A DNA stretch of 41,405 nucleotides from a virus: positions 1-41,405 of IMG/VR virus record IMGVR_UViG_3300033146_002014; one strand, written 5' to 3'. The notes beneath the pieces were generated by a model. That model was given only the letters and a program-made list of their open reading frames with translations. It had not been told where the DNA came from and made no database searches. The translations under genes were made by a program, and so were the position numbers. Position 1 is the stretch's first letter. Each line of letters opens with the position of its first letter. Below are positions 32,663-40,854 of the stretch, piece by piece.

Positions 32663-34399
32663 ATGGATGATTTAAAAATATTGAAACCAGGTGAATTCGG
32701 TACCAAGGGATATTTAATTGAATATGACGCTGGTTATATCGACCCAAAAGATAAACGTAATCTAGCGTTTGTTAATGAGGTCGCTAAAATTGAAAGAAAA
32801 GAAACGGTAATCGCTGAACCCTTAGTTGTAACAGTAGTTTTACAAAAATATGGTGTTGAAAACGCTAATGGTAGGATATACCCAGAACCAATTTTAAGAA
32901 GAGAAGCTGATTTATACCAAACGTTAATACAAGAGGTAAGAGCTGTTGGTGAGTGTGTTACAAAGGAAACTGAAGTTTATACAATTAATGGGTGGGTTCC
33001 AGCTAATAATGTTAAAGTTGGTGATGAAATTTACACATTAAATTTGGAAACGAATCAAATACAAATACAACAAATCACGCATTTAAGTGATACGATTTAT
33101 AATGATGAACTAATACACATATATAATAAATCATCGTTAGACATGGTTGTAACTAAAAACCATAAAATTGTTTTATGGGATAGGAATAATAACCCTTATG
33201 TTTTAAGAGCCGATGAATTATATGATAAAATTAAAAATAATGATTCAAAAGTAAACCATTCATATATAAAGCGTGGTGGTGATTGGATAGGTGAGGATAA
33301 AGAGACTATTGAAATCTCTGGTTATGAAATACCAATGGAAGACTGGGTTGCTTTTATGGGTATTTATTTATCTGATGGTCATTCTACTGGTACGAAAGGT
33401 GGTAAACAAACAAATTCAGTTATTATAACACAAGTTAAAGAAATTTCATCTAAAAAAATCGTTGAATTATTAGACCGTTTACCATTTGATTACACTTTGT
33501 CTAATAACAGACAATATATAATAAACGATAAGGATTTACATGATTTGTTGTATCAATTAGGTAATTCATACACTAAATATATACCAGATTATATTAAAAA
33601 TTTATCGCAAAAATATTTAAACATTTTAATAGAATGGTTGTTATTGGGTGATGGTTGGAATAGACATGATAGTAAAGGTGTAACGTTGCGCGAATATTAT
33701 ACAACATCACGTCAATTAGCTGATGATGTCAATGAGGTGTTTTTAAAATTAGGTAAAGGTGGTAGTATACACACTCGAACACCTAAAGATAGGTTGATTG
33801 AAGGTCGATTAATTTTAAGTGAAAATTCTAAAACATTATATGTTGTTAGTGAACATAAAACAAAGGGTGTTTATTTAGATAGTAGATTTACTAAAGTTGA
33901 AAAAATAAAATACAATAACCATGTATATGGTATTACTGTTGATAATGGTACTTGGTTGATGCGATATAACAACAAAATAAGTTGGACACATAATAGTGAC
34001 CATCCAGAAAGTTCAATAATATCCGTTGAGAGAATATCCCATAATATTACAAAGATTTGGTGGGAAGGTGCAACTCTAATGGGTGAAATGGAAATTTTGA
34101 TGTCACCAGGTTTTATTAATTATGGTATAATTTCTTGCCAAGGTGACCAAATCGCAAATTTATTACGAAAAGGTATTAGAATCGGTGTTTCTTCAAGAGG
34201 CGTTGGTTCATTAGAAGAAATAGATGGTAAGAACATTGTTCAAGACGATTTTGAAATAATCGGTTGGGATATTGTAGTTTCTCCATCAACACCTGGGTCA
34301 TGGATGTTCAAAAATAGAGAAGAAGCACAACCTTTTGTTGAAAATAAGATAAAAAATAAGAATTTATTGGTTGATAAACTGAACAATTTCTTATTATAA
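32663..34399 (+). CDS. Prohead core protease (gp21-like) with one intein
   Basis: A 578-residue precursor; removing the intein (residues 98-444) leaves 231 residues, close to T4 gp21 (212). It is the serine protease that matures the prohead by cutting core and capsid proteins. Visible are ENANGRIYPEPIL near the N-terminus, the catalytic His in the joined VGE-SDHPESSII, and the nucleophile Ser in IGVSSRGVGSL, which follow the herpes-type prohead protease pattern. The intein interrupts the gene two residues before the His, so the unspliced protein should be inactive. It lies between the core-like genes and the scaffold as in T4. Confidence 0.9.
   Translation: MDDLKILKPGEFGTKGYLIEYDAGYIDPKDKRNLAFVNEVAKIERKETVIAEPLVVTVVLQKYGVENANGRIYPEPILRREADLYQTLIQEVRAVGECVTKETEVYTINGWVPANNVKVGDEIYTLNLETNQIQIQQITHLSDTIYNDELIHIYNKSSLDMVVTKNHKIVLWDRNNNPYVLRADELYDKIKNNDSKVNHSYIKRGGDWIGEDKETIEISGYEIPMEDWVAFMGIYLSDGHSTGTKGGKQTNSVIITQVKEISSKKIVELLDRLPFDYTLSNNRQYIINDKDLHDLLYQLGNSYTKYIPDYIKNLSQKYLNILIEWLLLGDGWNRHDSKGVTLREYYTTSRQLADDVNEVFLKLGKGGSIHTRTPKDRLIEGRLILSENSKTLYVVSEHKTKGVYLDSRFTKVEKIKYNNHVYGITVDNGTWLMRYNNKISWTHNSDHPESSIISVERISHNITKIWWEGATLMGEMEILMSPGFINYGIISCQGDQIANLLRKGIRIGVSSRGVGSLEEIDGKNIVQDDFEIIGWDIVVSPSTPGSWMFKNREEAQPFVENKIKNKNLLVDKLNNFLL
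32954..33994 (+). mobile_element. Protease intein (LAGLIDADG type)
   Basis: 347 residues, from Cys in VGE/CVTKET to THN before Ser. Block B is VTKNHKIVLW; endonuclease motifs are FMGIYLSDG and LIEWLLLGDG. All splicing residues are canonical. Confidence 0.94.
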
Positions 34400-34420
34400 C
34401 GAAAAAAAATAATCGTAAAA

Positions 34421-34456
34421 ACCACGTTAAAAACTTAATTTTAATGTGGTTTTTTG
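34421..34456 (+). terminator. Rho-independent terminator
   Basis: Twelve-pair stem (34421-34432 with 34439-34450, one G-U pair) followed by TTTTTT. It closes the protease gene. The rest of 34400-34580 is AT-rich spacer with one late-type motif. Confidence 0.8.
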
Positions 34457-34529
34457 GTTTAATATACCCTAAAACCATTGTTTTAAACATTTAAAGAAAA
34501 ATAAAATAACTCTTTTTCGATTTTAGAAC

Positions 34530-34543
34530 ATATTTATTAGAAA
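34530..34543 (+). promoter_or_regulatory. Late-type AT motif
   Basis: ATATTTATTAGAAA, about 37 bases before the scaffold ATG. Confidence 0.5.
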
Positions 34544-34580
34544 ACAATAATAACTTTTCATTAAAAAACGAAAAAAAGAA

Positions 34581-36104
34581 ATGGCTGAAAAGAAGAAAAC
34601 AATAATTGACGAGGCTATTTTGGATATCGAAGCTATCCAAGAAGCATTAATGAACAATACGAAAGAAATACTTCGTTCTACTATGAAGGAAGAAATTGCA
34701 AATGTTGTTAAAGAATCTCTTACTGAAGCAGAATACGACGAAGAAGACGTAGACGACCTAGAAGGTGGTAACGTAGAAGATGTTGTAACTAATGATGATG
34801 AAATAACTGACGAACCTGGTACTGATGACGTAGATATCACTCCAGATACAGATGTTGTTGATAACGCAGAAGAAACTAGTGTTGAAGAACCTGTTGCCGA
34901 TGCAAGTGATGAATTACCAATGGTATCATCAGACGGTGAAGAAGAATTTGATACTATGGATATGACTGGTGCATCAAATGATGAAGTTATCTCGGTTTTC
35001 AAAAAATTAAACGGTGAAGATGAGATTGAAGTAATCTCAGATAAGGAAGTTAAAATAACTGACCCACAAAGTGGTGCTGAATACCAAATTAAATTAGGTG
35101 ATGATTCAGTAGAAGAACCAGTAGTAGAACCAGAAATGGGATTAGATTCAGAAATTGGTGAAGAACCAACAATGGATTTAGAACCAGAAATGGAATTAGA
35201 TGACGAAGAAAACATCTATGAAGTTACTATTGAGGAAGACATTATTAGAGGTCCTGGACACGATGTGAAAAATGGTAGTGGTGAAGTTAAAGATAGCCCA
35301 GCTCCAAATAGTGGAGATATTGAAGGACAGACTGCTGAAAAAGATAAGGAAATTACTGGTGACAATTTAACTGGTGGATTCCCAGAGGATGAAGCAACTA
35401 CTGGTGACGGACACGCAGAACATGTAATGGGTGCGGATGGTAAAACAGGTCCAGAAACTAAACCTACAGTTTCTACTTCTAAACCAGCAGAGGAAACTAC
35501 TAATGGTTCAGAAGGAAATCACGGTGACCATGTAATGGAAGGTGAAGAAACTGACGAAGAGGAAGTTGAAGAAATAGACGAAGCAATACCAGTTGGTAAC
35601 GCTCAAGCTAGAAGAGAACCTGGAAGAAACACACCAATTAAAGGTGCTGGTGCAAAACAACCAACAGAATGGAGTCCAGAGATAAAAGAAACCGTTGCAA
35701 AATATAACTCACTTTTAAAAGAAGCTAAATCACTTAAAGCTGAAAATGAAAATTTCAAAGAAGCATTAGGTAAATTTAGAACTACTTTAGGTGAAACAGT
35801 TGTTTATAATTCAAATTTAACTTATGTAACTAAGTTATTTATGGAACATTCAACAACTAAAGAAGAAAAAGAAAATATAATGAAAAGATTCGATGAAGAA
35901 GTATCTACCGTTAAAGAATCTAAAGCATTATATAAATCTATCAACGCTGAATTAAAGAACAAGAAAACTGTTGTTGAATCAGTAGATAAAAAAATAAATA
36001 ACTCTGTTAAACCAGCTACTAGCAATTTAAATGAATCAACAGTATATGCTGACCCATCTACATCTGCTATTAGAGATTTAATAAATAGAGTTGAGGGTAG
36101 ATAA
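34581..36104 (+). CDS. Probable prohead scaffold (gp22-like)
   Basis: A 507-residue protein placed between protease and capsid protein, where T4 has the major core protein gp22 (about 270 residues). The N-terminal helix (EAILDIEAIQEALMNNTKEI) is followed by about 250 residues rich in Glu, Asp, Pro and Thr, then a long helical part (KYNSLLKEAKSLKAENENFK, later KNIMKRF-like segments) typical of scaffold coiled coils. The core should fill the prohead and be degraded by the protease. The extra acidic region makes it nearly twice the T4 length and resembles the acidic stretches of the portal and the 19034 protein. Identification rests mostly on position and shape. Confidence 0.75.
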   Translation: MAEKKKTIIDEAILDIEAIQEALMNNTKEILRSTMKEEIANVVKESLTEAEYDEEDVDDLEGGNVEDVVTNDDEITDEPGTDDVDITPDTDVVDNAEETSVEEPVADASDELPMVSSDGEEEFDTMDMTGASNDEVISVFKKLNGEDEIEVISDKEVKITDPQSGAEYQIKLGDDSVEEPVVEPEMGLDSEIGEEPTMDLEPEMELDDEENIYEVTIEEDIIRGPGHDVKNGSGEVKDSPAPNSGDIEGQTAEKDKEITGDNLTGGFPEDEATTGDGHAEHVMGADGKTGPETKPTVSTSKPAEETTNGSEGNHGDHVMEGEETDEEEVEEIDEAIPVGNAQARREPGRNTPIKGAGAKQPTEWSPEIKETVAKYNSLLKEAKSLKAENENFKEALGKFRTTLGETVVYNSNLTYVTKLFMEHSTTKEEKENIMKRFDEEVSTVKESKALYKSINAELKNKKTVVESVDKKINNSVKPATSNLNESTVYADPSTSAIRDLINRVEGR

Positions 36105-36141
36105 TAAATAAAAAATAATAAAAAAACTAAATTAACAAATT

Positions 36142-37884
36142 ATGTCACATTTATTAACATCTGGCGCAGTAGGAAACATTGGTTTAAACCATATGAAAGC
36201 TGTTCGTCAACAAACACAACAAAAATGGGGTAGTTTAGGATTCCTAAACGGTCTTAAAGGGCACGTGAAAGAAAACGTAGCTCAATTGTATGAGAATGAA
36301 GCTTCATTCTTAATGAACGAATCTACTATGGCCGATGGTTCATCTGGTTCTTTTGAAACAGTTGTATTCCCTATTGTACGTAGAGTATTCTCAAAATTAT
36401 TAGCGAATGATATCGTATCAGTACAAGCATTAAATATGCCTATTGGTAAGTTATTCTTCTTCATCCCAGAAACATCTGAGAGATTATCTGATGGTAGACA
36501 TTCATCAAATATGTCAGACCAAGGTGCGTATGACTGTGTAAGCGGTGTATGTTCATCAACTGAGTGGAGAAAGAAAAATCTTTACGATATTTATTACAAT
36601 GACGGTTTATTCGACGCTTCTAAAGGTGCGTTAACATTAGCTTCTATAACTGGTACTCCAGTAACAATGGATACTGATGGTGAATTTACTGTAGCAACTA
36701 GTTTCCCAACAGCTACTGACGGTACTGTAAGAACAGTTATGATGAAAGTTACTGGATGGTATTCTGCAAACGCTGGTCGTTTAACAGGTCCAGACGGAAA
36801 CGAAATGGATACTGAGTCATTCTTAGCTTCATTAAAAGTTATTAATGATGGTGGTTTAGGTAACATTGTTGACCCAGATAACCAAGTAATAATCGCTAAC
36901 GGTGCTGAAGTACCATTTAGATTAGTAACACAAAAATACGGTAAAGGTATCGTATCATATAACGATATTTGCGACGCTGACGGTGCATTATATATTGAGT
37001 TAGATTTATCTCACCCAGTATCACCTAACGCAACTGTTGAAACATTTGATGGATATATTGGGACAAGCGGTTTAACTGCTGATTCAAGTTCATTCTCTGT
37101 AACATATGCTCAATACGACACATTAGAACTAGAAACTGAAATGGGTGAAGTAACATTCAAACTAGATGAGGTTGTAGTTTCTGTTGAAGAACGTAAATTA
37201 AGAGCTACATGGTCACCAGAATTAGCGCAAGACGTTAGTGCATTCCATAATATCGACGCTGAAGCTGAGTTAACAGCAATGTTATCAGAGCAAGTAGCAG
37301 CTGAGATTGACCGTGAAATCTTAAGAGATTTAAGAAAAGCGGCTGCATGGCAAATGAGATGGGATTACAATGGTTGGAGAAAAGCTTCTACAGCTGCAAG
37401 TCCTTACACTCAAAAAGACTGGAACCAAACTTTAATTACTAAAGTTAACCAAATTTCAGCACAAATCCATAAATCAACTCTAAGAGGTGGTGCAAACTTC
37501 GTTGTTGTTTCTTCTGAAATTTCAGCTGTATTTGACAACCTTGAGTACTTCCACGTATCGGATGCAAATCCAGAGGAAGACCAATACAACATGGGTATTG
37601 AGAGAATAGGTACATTAAACGGTAGATACCAAGTGTATCGTGACCCATATGCACCATATTACTCAATGATTATTGGACATAAAGGTAAATCATTATTGGA
37701 TACTGGTTACATTTACGCACCATACGTGCCATTGCAATTAACTCCAACAATGTATAACCCATTCAACTTCGCACCAGTGAAGGGTATTATGACACGTTAC
37801 GCTAAAAAAGTTGTCAATAATAGGTTCTATGGAGGAATCAGAGTGGATGGAGTTCCTACATTTAATATCAACGAATTACGATAA
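36142..37884 (+). CDS. Major capsid protein (gp23-like)
   Basis: A 580-residue HK97-fold capsid protein of the T4 type (T4 gp23 521). Signatures are the N-terminal LYENEASFLMNESTMADGS region, FETVVFPIVRRVFSKLLAND, IGKLFFFIPETSE, RKLRATWSPELAQD, AELTAMLSEQVAAEIDREI and the late YIYAPYVPLQLTPTMYNP and GIMTRYAKKVVNNRFYGG. The leader is A-rich with no good late motif, so it may be read from upstream. The codon choice has more C and G at third positions than in neighbouring genes, as expected for a highly expressed gene. A strong terminator follows. Residues 427-496 are the part mimicked by the gene at 14697. Confidence 0.95.
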   Translation: MSHLLTSGAVGNIGLNHMKAVRQQTQQKWGSLGFLNGLKGHVKENVAQLYENEASFLMNESTMADGSSGSFETVVFPIVRRVFSKLLANDIVSVQALNMPIGKLFFFIPETSERLSDGRHSSNMSDQGAYDCVSGVCSSTEWRKKNLYDIYYNDGLFDASKGALTLASITGTPVTMDTDGEFTVATSFPTATDGTVRTVMMKVTGWYSANAGRLTGPDGNEMDTESFLASLKVINDGGLGNIVDPDNQVIIANGAEVPFRLVTQKYGKGIVSYNDICDADGALYIELDLSHPVSPNATVETFDGYIGTSGLTADSSSFSVTYAQYDTLELETEMGEVTFKLDEVVVSVEERKLRATWSPELAQDVSAFHNIDAEAELTAMLSEQVAAEIDREILRDLRKAAAWQMRWDYNGWRKASTAASPYTQKDWNQTLITKVNQISAQIHKSTLRGGANFVVVSSEISAVFDNLEYFHVSDANPEEDQYNMGIERIGTLNGRYQVYRDPYAPYYSMIIGHKGKSLLDTGYIYAPYVPLQLTPTMYNPFNFAPVKGIMTRYAKKVVNNRFYGGIRVDGVPTFNINELR

Positions 37885-37910
37885 TAATTCGTTAATAAAT
37901 AAAATTAAAA

Positions 37911-37941
37911 AGGTTAGATTTATTCTAACCTTTTTTTTTTT
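37911..37941 (+). terminator. Rho-independent terminator
   Basis: AGGTTAGA (37911-37918) pairs with TCTAACCT (37924-37931), followed by eleven T. It closes the capsid gene. Confidence 0.92.
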
Positions 37942-37977
37942 GTTTAAAAATAAACAATAGATTTTATGGTTGTTTTG

Positions 37978-38008
37978 TTGACAAATACATAATTATATAA
38001 TATATTTG
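37978..38008 (+). promoter_or_regulatory. Bacteroidota-type promoter
   Basis: TTG at 37978-37980, 20 bases, TATATTTG at 38001-38008, 4 bases before the endonuclease ATG. Confidence 0.8.
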
Positions 38009-38012
38009 TATT

Positions 38013-38705
38013 ATGAGAAAAAAGATTATATTTGAAGGTGATAATTTAAAAGAAATTATTAGGTTATATACCGAAGAAAAAATGGGTACACCTTCTATTA
38101 GTAAATTATTTAAAATTGATAAGAGTGTCATTAATCGAACACTAAAAGAAAATGGTGTTAAATTAGATACACCTGGTAGAAGAAATCTTGGTGGTAGGTC
38201 AGAAGCTCAAAAACGATATGAGAGTAAACCAGATGTTAAGAATAAACGTAAAAAGTATTATAGTAAATGGTCAAAAGAAAATAGGGATAAATTACGAGAT
38301 TATCACGCACAGTGGCGGGAAAAAAATAGAGAACATGTAAATGAATATGGTAAAAATTACGAACGTAAACGACGTGCGGAAGACCCTAAATATAGATTGG
38401 GTGTTAGAACTCGTACAGCAGTTTACACATGTCTTAAAGAAAAAGATATAGCAAAATATAAATCAACGTTTGATATACTTGGTTATACGTTAGATGATTT
38501 AATGAACCACCTTGAGGGGTTGTTTATCGATGGTATGACGTGGGATAATTACGGTGAATGGCACGTTGACCATAAAATACCTATGAGTAGTTTTAATTTT
38601 ACATCGGTGGATGATGAAGAATTTAAATTATGTTGGTCTTTAAATAATCTTCAACCATTATGGGCTATTGATAATTTACGCAAAGGTACATCTTTAATAT
38701 TCTAG
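38013..38705 (+). CDS. Free-standing HNH endonuclease
   Basis: A 230-residue protein. The N-terminal 50 residues form a helix-turn-helix (GTPSISKLFKIDKSVINRTL). A very basic central region follows (about 60-130). The C-terminal HNH domain has WHVDHKIPMSSF (His184, Asp186, His187), CWSLNNLQPLWAIDN and a final NLRKG, the usual HNH zinc-free pattern with Asn and a late basic residue. Free-standing HNH genes in T4-like phages act as homing or marker-exclusion nucleases. It sits between the capsid terminator and the minus-strand cluster, with a nearly leaderless host-type promoter, as a self-contained insert. Confidence 0.88.
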   Translation: MRKKIIFEGDNLKEIIRLYTEEKMGTPSISKLFKIDKSVINRTLKENGVKLDTPGRRNLGGRSEAQKRYESKPDVKNKRKKYYSKWSKENRDKLRDYHAQWREKNREHVNEYGKNYERKRRAEDPKYRLGVRTRTAVYTCLKEKDIAKYKSTFDILGYTLDDLMNHLEGLFIDGMTWDNYGEWHVDHKIPMSSFNFTSVDDEEFKLCWSLNNLQPLWAIDNLRKGTSLIF

Positions 38706-38713
38706 ACCTTTTT

Positions 38714-39091
38714 TTATTGTTCTAAATCGTCTAATTCGTATTTATCAAAATTTTTCAAAAATAAATTAACTTTCATGTTATCATATAATGAACAATCAAC
38801 TAATTTATTATGTATATCACCAATTTCTTCATAACGATTTAAAGAATATGTTAAATCATTAACATCTTTTTCTAGACGACTTATTTTATTCTTAGCCTCA
38901 ATTAATTCTAATTTTAATGTTTCAATTTGAGATAATGGCTTCACAACCTCATTAGAAAGCAATTCTGAGTACCTAACATCCATTTTCTTAATCAATTCAA
39001 TAGATTTACCAATTGATGCTTGTTCTACCCAAAAACGAGCCCTTTTAAGTTCTAATTCTAATTCTGGAATACTTAATTTTTTAATTTGCAT
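38714..39091 (-). CDS. Coiled-coil hypothetical protein
   Basis: A 125-residue, mostly helical protein. A central heptad-like stretch (QIETLKLELIEAKNKISRLE onward) predicts a coiled coil, and the C-terminus is acidic. Its ATG overlaps the end of the preceding coiled-coil gene by 19 bases. It is convergent with the HNH gene. Function unknown; it may partner the neighbouring coiled-coil protein. Confidence 0.6.
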   Translation of the reverse strand: MQIKKLSIPELELELKRARFWVEQASIGKSIELIKKMDVRYSELLSNEVVKPLSQIETLKLELIEAKNKISRLEKDVNDLTYSLNRYEEIGDIHNKLVDCSLYDNMKVNLFLKNFDKYELDDLEQ

Positions 39092-39426
39092 ATATCTTCT
39101 AATGTTATATTAGGTAAAATATTAAAAAACTCATCAATCACCAATGCTTCATAAACTGTTGCTGGTTCATGATAATAATCTTCATCATAATCTTCAAATT
39201 CTGCTAACCCTACTAATTGTTCTTCTAATTCACAATTCTCACGAATTAGTTCACTTTTACTATCTTCCAAATCACTAACCTCTTCTTCTAACGTTGTAAT
39301 TTCCGATGCTAATCCAATTAATTTGTACTCAAGGTCACCAACCTTTTCTTCTAAATCATTAACTTCTTTTTCGAGTATAGTTATTTTTTCTAATAATGAT
39401 TGAATATCTTCTCGTTCTTCTTCCAT
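39073..39426 (-). CDS. Coiled-coil hypothetical protein
   Basis: A 117-residue protein. About residues 5-75 are nearly pure heptad coiled coil (LEKEVNDLEEKVGDLEYKL, then LEEEVSDLEDSKSEL); the C-terminal 40 residues look globular (TVYEALVIDEFFNILPNI). It overlaps the upstream ATPase gene by 37 bases and the downstream coiled-coil gene by 19 bases, a tightly coupled trio. Confidence 0.62.
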   Translation of the reverse strand: MEEEREDIQSLLEKITILEKEVNDLEEKVGDLEYKLIGLASEITTLEEEVSDLEDSKSELIRENCELEEQLVGLAEFEDYDEDYYHEPATVYEALVIDEFFNILPNITLEDICKLKN

Positions 39427-40037
39427 TGCTCTTTAATTTTTATATTACATGGGTTAGTTGTGAAAGTACACAAAAATTGCTTTTCACAACCATATCTATT
39501 TTTTATTATCCCAATACTCATTCTATTACGTATTGGTGCTAAATATTCATCATCACTTATTTTATTAATATTAAATATTAAATGTGATGATTGTGTTAAA
39601 TATGTATTTGAATTATATGTAGTTATAATAACGCTTAATGTAGAATTCATAATTACAATTCTATGTAAATGCGCTAACGTATCATTATTATATCTTACCA
39701 TATCAACATCAATTATGATGGATAAATTTGAAAAATCGGCTTGACTATAAAAACTAAGTGTGCGGATAACATCTTCAAAAGTAGTTACATTCATAACAAC
39801 TAAATAATTATTCGTATTTAAATGATTTTTAGAACGATTTATTTCACTGGTGAATAAAAGTACTCTATTATCATTCCTTGTTAGCTCATTTACTAAATTA
39901 TAAACAAAGAGAGATTTACCACTAGCAGCACCACCCATAACAGTTGTTAAACCATACGGGATATAATTATAAAAATAATCTTTTTTATAATTTAATTCAC
40001 CAATTTCAAAATTATCTGGTACACTTAATACTGACAT
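39390..40037 (-). CDS. RecA/DnaB-fold P-loop ATPase
   Basis: A 215-residue protein with Walker A GGAASGKS (35-42) in the strand-loop-helix context of RecA/DnaB-type ATPases (IPYGLTTVMGGAASGKSLFV), a following strand RVLLFTSEI, a Walker B-like SNLSIIIDVDMV and a late GIIKNRYG resembling the C-terminal strand and loop of DnaB-type helicases. It lacks the N-terminal domain of replicative helicases, so it is a minimal ATPase. The N-terminus MSVLSVPDNFEI resembles the shared starting peptide of three other genes here. It overlaps a coiled-coil gene downstream and follows the ATP-grasp gene by two bases. Function unknown. Confidence 0.75.
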   Translation of the reverse strand: MSVLSVPDNFEIGELNYKKDYFYNYIPYGLTTVMGGAASGKSLFVYNLVNELTRNDNRVLLFTSEINRSKNHLNTNNYLVVMNVTTFEDVIRTLSFYSQADFSNLSIIIDVDMVRYNNDTLAHLHRIVIMNSTLSVIITTYNSNTYLTQSSHLIFNINKISDDEYLAPIRNRMSIGIIKNRYGCEKQFLCTFTTNPCNIKIKEQWKKNEKIFNHY

Positions 40038-40039
40038 AT

Positions 40040-40780
40040 TTATACTTTAATTAAAAGACCAATATATTCATAAAACCATTTAGCGAACATATGTGGTAAT
40101 ATTTTATAATCATCGAACCCATATAACCCACAACTAAAAAAATCATGCACTTCAATTATAAATGTTTCTGGGCTTGGTGGGAATTCATTATTTACCCCAA
40201 TATCTAATGTATAAGCAATTGGTGCATCTTTGAAGTTATGAATCATTAGATATATTTGACCCATATCTGGAAATAGTGTGAAATCACCAGAATAGTGTTT
40301 TAAACCAACTAATTCACCACGATAAATAAAACAACGATATTCAGAATCAATATTTATTTCTTCTGAAATTTGGTAATTACCTTCTGGTAAATTATTTTTT
40401 AACCCAAAATCTCTTAATTCAGTAAAACCTTTTATTTTATCGTTTGATTTAACAAATTTATGACCTTTAATATCTTCTTTTGTTCCATTAATCACCTTAC
40501 GTTTTGTAAAATCTTCTATTAATAAAGATTCTGGGATATTTCTAGGTTTTGGTTGCAAATCATATAATTGTTCTAAATACGCACTAACAAAATCAACTGA
40601 ACCGATTGGGATGAGCCCCTTATAATCGATATCAATCGTATCACCAAGTTCCCAATTAAGATAAATAATTGTGAAATTAAATGATGAATCTAACCATTCA
40701 TTGTATTTAATCGATTCTATTAATTCACGACTAAAATCATGTATTGGTAAATTATTTTCAGTTTGTATTAAAAATTTCAT
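40040..40780 (-). CDS. ATP-grasp (DUF4343-like) protein
   Basis: A 246-residue protein starting MKFLIQTENNLPI. I choose the ATG at 40780 because it is 4 bases after the -7 box; the ATG at 40798 lies upstream of that box. The C-terminal half fits ATP-grasp ligases: GHKFVKSNDKIKGFTEL, YQISEEINIDSEYRCFIYRG, DFTLFPDMG, APIAYTLDIGV and FIIEVHDFFSCGLYGFD, the last two holding the metal-binding and ATP-contacting acids. Phage DUF4343 proteins of this kind are known but their substrates are not. It heads a minus-strand unit with the RecA-like ATPase and the coiled-coil genes. Confidence 0.78.
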   Translation of the reverse strand: MKFLIQTENNLPIHDFSRELIESIKYNEWLDSSFNFTIIYLNWELGDTIDIDYKGLIPIGSVDFVSAYLEQLYDLQPKPRNIPESLLIEDFTKRKVINGTKEDIKGHKFVKSNDKIKGFTELRDFGLKNNLPEGNYQISEEINIDSEYRCFIYRGELVGLKHYSGDFTLFPDMGQIYLMIHNFKDAPIAYTLDIGVNNEFPPSPETFIIEVHDFFSCGLYGFDDYKILPHMFAKWFYEYIGLLIKV

Positions 40781-40784
40781 ACCA

Positions 40785-40815
40785 CAAATATACGACAAAA
40801 AAAAGAGAATAACAA
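40785..40815 (-). promoter_or_regulatory. Bacteroidota-type promoter (minus)
   Basis: On minus, TTG at 40813-40815, 20 bases, TATATTTG at 40785-40792, 4 bases before the ATG. The -33 part lies inside the loop of the upstream terminator. Confidence 0.75.
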
Positions 40816-40828
40816 TATATTCTCTTTT
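40797..40828 (-). terminator. Terminator of the zinc-ribbon gene
   Basis: AAAAGAGAATA (40801-40811) pairs with TATTCTCTTTT (40818-40828). On the minus strand a T run follows. It overlaps the promoter of the next gene. Confidence 0.8.
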
Positions 40829-40854
40829 TTTGATTAACTCTTAGTTTATTTTTT

